From Rickettsia tamurae (GTDB lineage: Bacteria; Pseudomonadota; Alphaproteobacteria; Rickettsiales; Rickettsiaceae), in NCBI RefSeq assembly GCF_000751075.1, contig NZ_CCMG01000008.1, positions 248,001 through 312,000 on the forward strand: a stretch of 64,000 bases of DNA, given 5' to 3'. Position 1 is the stretch's first letter. Each line of letters begins with the position of its first letter. Under the pieces are notes generated by a model that was given only the letters and a program-made list of their open reading frames with translations, searched no databases and was not told where the DNA came from. Of this stretch, positions 60,036 through 64,000 are shown in pieces. The translations under genes were made by a program, and so were the position numbers.

Positions 60036-62468
60036 GTGTTTAGTGATTTACGAAAATTTGACAAAGATATATATAATTATAATGCTCCTAATTTTATACC
60101 TATAGCATGTCATTATAATGAAAATACTTTACTTACCAAAGACGGTAAATTACTACAAATTATCAAAATACACGGCATTAACTCAGAGAAAATAAGCGAT
60201 AACATACAAAATTTACGTGAAATGGTTAGAGTTTCTATAAAAAAGAATATAACCGATTATGATTTTGCTTTTTGGCTACATACAATACGAGAAAAACAAA
60301 ATTTAGACGATTCCACTCCTTACAAAAAATTATTACCGGCAAATATTCATGCACTATGGCAAAGAAAAAACCATTGGAATGATAAATTCGTTAATACTTT
60401 ATATATATCTATAGTACATAATTCTGCTAAAGTTGACATCAAAAATTTTAACTCTTTAATAAATTCTTTATCTAGTAAATTAATTACTGATTTTGAAAAT
60501 AACTACTTAGATTCAGCTTTTCAAAAACTAGAAAATATCACTAATAATATTTTAAACGATTTAAACGAATTCGGTGCTGAAAAACTCGGCATAATATTTG
60601 AAAATGATAATGTTTTTTCTAATCCTTTATTTTTATATAATCGAATAGCTAATCTTAATAATAATGATTGTTTGGTACCTATAATAGATTTATCCGATGC
60701 ACTAGGTAGAAGTATTTATAAAATTAGCAGCGATAAAATGGTAGTTACGGATCATGAGAAAAATAATAAATTCGCTTCTTTACTATCTATAAAAGAATAT
60801 CAAGAAACTCCTTCTAATACACTGGATAAATTTTTACAGTTACCGATTGAATTAATAATAACTGAAATATTTTACTTTGTTAGCAAAAAACAAGTAACAT
60901 CCAAATTGCATGGTCAAGATTATATTCTAAAAATTACTAACGACTCAACTTTACTTAATCACAAAGGGATTAATAAGCTTGATGCAGCTAATTTAGATTT
61001 TCAATTTTGTAATCAGCAAATTTCAATTGCCGTTATAGAAGAAGATGAAAATAAACTAGATGCAGCCGTAACTAAAGCATCAACCGAACTTTTTAAACTT
61101 GGTATTATTCATGTAAAAGAAGATCTTAATATTGAGCAAATATTTTGGTCGCAATTACCTGCTAACTTTGCCTTTATACGTAGAATGTCACCATTATCCG
61201 TAGAACATATTGCTTCTCTTACCGCTCTTCATAATACTACACTCGGTAATCAATATAATCCTTGGGGTAAGGCTATAACTTTACTACGAACCGAGAAAGG
61301 TACTCCATATTTCATGAATTTTCATGATAAAACGAATAAAGGCAATACTTGCATCTTTGGTACGGGAAAAACCGGCAAAACCGTATTATTGAACTTTTTA
61401 ATATCAGAATCGACTAAATACGATCCAACAATAATTTATATCTCTAATAATAATGATTCTAAAATTTTTATCGAGGCAATAGAAGGCAAATGGTTAGAAC
61501 CGGACAAACAAATTATAAATCCATTTTTAGTAGATGATACAGAAAAATCACAAGCCTTCATTTTAGAATTTTTAAAATTAATCAGTGGTCATTATATTTC
61601 ACCTCTTAGTGAAATAGAGATATCTTTTCTAGAGAACTTAAAAAATAAAATTTTATCAATTGAAAAAGAAAAACGTATTTTTTCCGATATTTTAAAATTA
61701 GAAGATTTTAAGGAGAAAGGAGGAATACAAATACTTGATAAACTTAAAGTTTTTACCGAAGGACAATTATATTATGGATTATTTGATGGACCGTCTCTTA
61801 ACATTGAAGAAGGGAAAGTTATAGGGTTTAATTTATATAAACTTTCTGATGAGCCGTTTTCTAAACAATTTTACCCGACGGAGAGAAAATTTTTAGAACA
61901 ATTTAATAATAATTTAAAGAAACACCAAAGTATTAGTGCAGCAGTAATTTATGCTTTTACTTATCATTTAAGCCTAGTTGGCAGAAAACCTAAAATATTT
62001 GCTGCCGATAATTTTGATAAACTTTACAGACCTGAGGTTTATTATGATAATATAAATTTAATCTATAATAATTTATCTCAAAATAACGGTATTTTCTTCA
62101 GTAATTTCAATTTTATTTATCTTAAGTCATATCCAAAATATACTATAAAACCTTGGCTTGATTTAATTAATACTAAAATTATTCTACCGTCTGACGTTAA
62201 AATAGAAGATTTAGATAAAATTTTAGGTTTAAGCGAGCCGGAAATACGAAAATTATCACAGTTAATACTTTCTGCAAGAATGTTCTTAATTAGTAAGGAT
62301 AATGAATCGATAGCTTCTGAATTAAGTATTGCCGCTTTAATAGGAATTGTCCGTATTTTATCAAGCAGACAAGAGGAAATGGATATTTATAAAAAAATAC
62401 TTGAACAACACCAAGGTCCTCCGGATAATTGGGTTAATTACCTATATAATGAGTTAAATACGGACTAA
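60036..62468 (+). CDS. VirB4-like type IV secretion ATPase with degenerate Walker B
   Basis: 810 residues, the length of VirB4. N-terminal VirB4 region (LLTKDGKLLQIIKIHGI), then the motor domain: Walker A FGTGKTGKTVLLNFL near residue 442 and FIEAIEGKWLEPDKQIINPF. Where VirB4 proteins have a hydrophobic run ending in DE, this one reads KPKIFAADNFDKLYRP near 652, with the catalytic glutamate replaced by asparagine. Rickettsia have two VirB4 genes; the degenerate site and the place next to serS suggest this is the second paralogue (rvhB4b), which I infer rather than prove. GTG start at 60036. It may act as a structural partner of the active VirB4. Confidence 0.82.
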   Translation: MFSDLRKFDKDIYNYNAPNFIPIACHYNENTLLTKDGKLLQIIKIHGINSEKISDNIQNLREMVRVSIKKNITDYDFAFWLHTIREKQNLDDSTPYKKLLPANIHALWQRKNHWNDKFVNTLYISIVHNSAKVDIKNFNSLINSLSSKLITDFENNYLDSAFQKLENITNNILNDLNEFGAEKLGIIFENDNVFSNPLFLYNRIANLNNNDCLVPIIDLSDALGRSIYKISSDKMVVTDHEKNNKFASLLSIKEYQETPSNTLDKFLQLPIELIITEIFYFVSKKQVTSKLHGQDYILKITNDSTLLNHKGINKLDAANLDFQFCNQQISIAVIEEDENKLDAAVTKASTELFKLGIIHVKEDLNIEQIFWSQLPANFAFIRRMSPLSVEHIASLTALHNTTLGNQYNPWGKAITLLRTEKGTPYFMNFHDKTNKGNTCIFGTGKTGKTVLLNFLISESTKYDPTIIYISNNNDSKIFIEAIEGKWLEPDKQIINPFLVDDTEKSQAFILEFLKLISGHYISPLSEIEISFLENLKNKILSIEKEKRIFSDILKLEDFKEKGGIQILDKLKVFTEGQLYYGLFDGPSLNIEEGKVIGFNLYKLSDEPFSKQFYPTERKFLEQFNNNLKKHQSISAAVIYAFTYHLSLVGRKPKIFAADNFDKLYRPEVYYDNINLIYNNLSQNNGIFFSNFNFIYLKSYPKYTIKPWLDLINTKIILPSDVKIEDLDKILGLSEPEIRKLSQLILSARMFLISKDNESIASELSIAALIGIVRILSSRQEEMDIYKKILEQHQGPPDNWVNYLYNELNTD

Positions 62469-62479
62469 TGTTTCACTCT

Positions 62480-62554
62480 GTCATCCCGTGATTTATTCAC
62501 GGGATCCAAAAAAACTAAAAAGGACTGGATCCCGCTACAAGCTCGCAGGATGAC
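62480..62554. repeat. Compound palindromic repeat
   Basis: gtcatcccgtga-tttat-tcacgggatcc and ggatcccgctacaagctcgcaggatgac, in the 136-base gap between the VirB4-like gene and the cysteine-rich gene. Confidence 0.75.
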
Positions 62555-62603
62555 AATAATTTATTATGAACTATAAAAACAACGAGCATAAAGAATACTC
62601 AAA

Positions 62604-64000
62604 GTGTTAAAAAAATATTTACTATTTTTCTTATTTTCATTTTTCTCATTTAATGTATATGCATCTATTTGGGGTGATATAGTCGATTGTCTTAGCGATC
62701 CATGTAATTGCGGTCAAAGTGAGAGAACGGAAATTTGGAATAAGGGCAGCAAAAATGAAGTAAAAAGAGGGCCTTTTAAACCAGGCACATTGTGTCCTCC
62801 TTGGAATAAAAGCGACGGTCGCGATAATGATACTTGTTTATTAAAATTTGATTACCCAGGTACATTTATCGGTTTTTTACTCAATAGATGTGCGGAAGAA
62901 GCCCCTGATAGTAGTTACTTTACTCCAAAAATTCGTATTAGAGTTCAAAGCTGTAATGCCGCAGCTTGTTGGCACCAAAACTCTACTTTAAATTGGGATG
63001 GAGAATGTGTATTATGGCCTACAGGTTACGGTCTACCTCTAACTAGAGTTTGTGCTAGAATTGCCGTACCGGATATGCCTCCGCCTCCCGGAATAAATGC
63101 TACACCTTCCCCTGCAGATCCAGGTTATACCGATGGAGTACATCTCAATAAAGTCGGTTACACGCAAAGTGATAATAAGATAATCGGTGTAGACGGAAAA
63201 ATAGTTACTTTAAAATCTCCTAAACTTTGTGCTTATAGCGACCCTGGACTTGTTAACCTTGTTTCAGATTCCGGTGTACATCTTGATCCGATGGACTGGA
63301 ATCCTAATCGTCAACCTCTTCATCAAACTAATGAACTTAGCCCTATTGCAAAAGTATTAAAATTTTTAGTTGAAACGGTAAAAGGAGCAAGTTTACCAAG
63401 TTTATTAGGGCAGCTTCTTGGTATGATAGATCAAAATTCAGAATTTATAAAAGTACTTCAATCAATACTTAATGCAATAGGAGAGATTTTTAATTTTTTT
63501 CCTGATTTAATAATAAAAATTATTGAAGCACTTGGGTCATTAAACGGTTCTGTAGATAGCTATTCTTTTGGTTGTGTACAATTTCCTTTAGGACCTTTTC
63601 CACCGCCATATTGTCCAAATTTAGATTATATTAGCATTAATGCTAGTGCTAATAATGTATGTAGCATAAAAGATGCAAACGGCAAGTTTGACCAATCTTC
63701 TACTAGTCCGGCTTGTGTAGTGCCGTCTAATATTAATGTTAAAAACAATATTGTTAATAATACCATACGTGTTAGCTTTAGCAATCTTGTTCCACTTTGC
63801 ACGAGTTCTACCTCTGATCTCAAAACTTGTGTAGAACCACGTAATATAGATTTTTCTTCAGCAAAAATTACTCATACTAATACGGCTTTTAAAGATTTAA
63901 TTAAATCGTGTAAGAATACTTCAGGCGGCACTCCATGTATTAATACAGAAATTCCTACGCCATGTAGTGTTACGGCTAACGGTTGTAATGAGGGATTTAG
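62604..64000 (+). CDS. Large secreted cysteine-rich protein (start only; runs off the window)
   Basis: Open from GTG 62604 to the window end (465 codons, no stop). A clear signal peptide: [20 protein letters not shown], cleavage likely after YA. The mature part begins [20 protein letters not shown] and is rich in cysteine (over 20 in the visible part), proline and asparagine: [46 protein letters not shown] helical, hydrophobic patch occurs at about 250-315 ([20 protein letters not shown], later [15 protein letters not shown]). I do not recognise the family. The VirB4-like gene just upstream suggests a part in type IV secretion, for instance a VirB6-like protein with a long periplasmic N-terminus. 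Disulphide-rich folding in the periplasm or on the surface is likely. Confidence 0.7.
   Translation, partial: MLKKYLLFFLFSFFSFNVYASIWGDIVDCLSDPCNCGQSERTEIWNKGSKNEVKRGPFKPGTLCPPWNKSDGRDNDTCLLKFDYPGTFIGFLLNRCAEEAPDSSYFTPKIRIRVQSCNAAACWHQNSTLNWDGECVLWPTGYGLPLTRVCARIAVPDMPPPPGINATPSPADPGYTDGVHLNKVGYTQSDNKIIGVDGKIVTLKSPKLCAYSDPGLVNLVSDSGVHLDPMDWNPNRQPLHQTNELSPIAKVLKFLVETVKGASLPSLLGQLLGMIDQNSEFIKVLQSILNAIGEIFNFFPDLIIKIIEALGSLNGSVDSYSFGCVQFPLGPFPPPYCPNLDYISINASANNVCSIKDANGKFDQSSTSPACVVPSNINVKNNIVNNTIRVSFSNLVPLCTSSTSDLKTCVEPRNIDFSSAKITHTNTAFKDLIKSCKNTSGGTPCINTEIPTPCSVTANGCNEGF

Noticed and set aside
62566..62610. 14-codon frame just before the cysteine-rich gene, overlapping its start
   Set aside because: Too short and without any recognisable pattern; translational coupling is possible but nothing supports it beyond the overlap.

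Overview
The window is a piece of a Rickettsia chromosome. The evidence is the low GC content, the many small palindromic repeats (including RPE1-type Rickettsia palindromic elements, several inserted in frame inside genes), and a Rickettsia-like gene set: the 1.6-kaa NAD-glutamate dehydrogenase, a decayed metK, and a VirB4 paralogue beside serS. I cannot fix the species. The repeat load and number of pseudogenes fit a spotted-fever or transitional-group genome better than a typhus-group one, but that is inference.

Layout. 1-5.4 kb: the 5' part of glyA (cut by the window edge), an alpha/beta hydrolase, a monothiol glutaredoxin, nth, a tiny lipoprotein, the divergent pair rsmI / LpoA-like lipoprotein, and a short tatA. 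5.4-8.2 kb: pgpA, rplU-rpmA and lysC. 8.2-11.8 kb: an accessory and decaying stretch with two large palindromes, an HTH protein, a wrecked metallo-beta-lactamase-fold gene carrying stacked palindromic elements, a frameshifted lipoprotein gene and a glycine-zipper lipoprotein. 11.8-20.9 kb: a ProP-like transporter, a probable 6S RNA, zapA, a coiled-coil protein with RPE1, a RodZ-like protein, the giant glutamate dehydrogenase (RPE1 in frame) and mnmE. 20.9-24.6 kb: a three-layer nested repeat, an unknown membrane-anchored protein, an unidentified strongly structured element and a dead EmrB/QacA-type transporter. 24.7-30.1 kb: recA-fabG-acpP-fabF and an ABC-F ATPase. 30.2-37.6 kb: two unknown proteins, an AAA/DUF4143 ATPase, gmk, an XRE regulator, yraN, mreC-mreB, lptG and a CAU tRNA. 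37.9-44.3 kb: pal, fabH-rpmF, bamE, ftsY and polA. 44.3-48 kb: a graveyard with a HicB remnant, a metK pseudogene and a multiply frameshifted large unknown gene joined to the end of metK. 48-64 kb: dnaE (two different repeat insertions), ugd, an AsmA-like protein, an AmpG-like permease whose N-terminal region is open through a nest of repeats, tatC-serS, a VirB4-like ATPase and the start of a large cysteine-rich secreted protein.

How the genes work together. Most intact genes serve envelope building and division (mreBC, RodZ-like, zapA, pal, bamE, lptG, LpoA-like, lysC for diaminopimelate), fatty-acid synthesis (fabG, acpP, fabF, fabH), protein export (tatA, tatC, ftsY) and DNA maintenance (recA, polA, dnaE, nth). 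The transporters and glutamate dehydrogenase fit a host-cytosol lifestyle that lives on imported metabolites and amino acids.

The most distinctive feature is the repeat ecology. Several palindromic families share a conserved core but have outer arms that differ from copy to copy while staying complementary within each copy. Elements sit inside other elements, and they supply start codons, stop codons and internal peptide segments to neighbouring genes.
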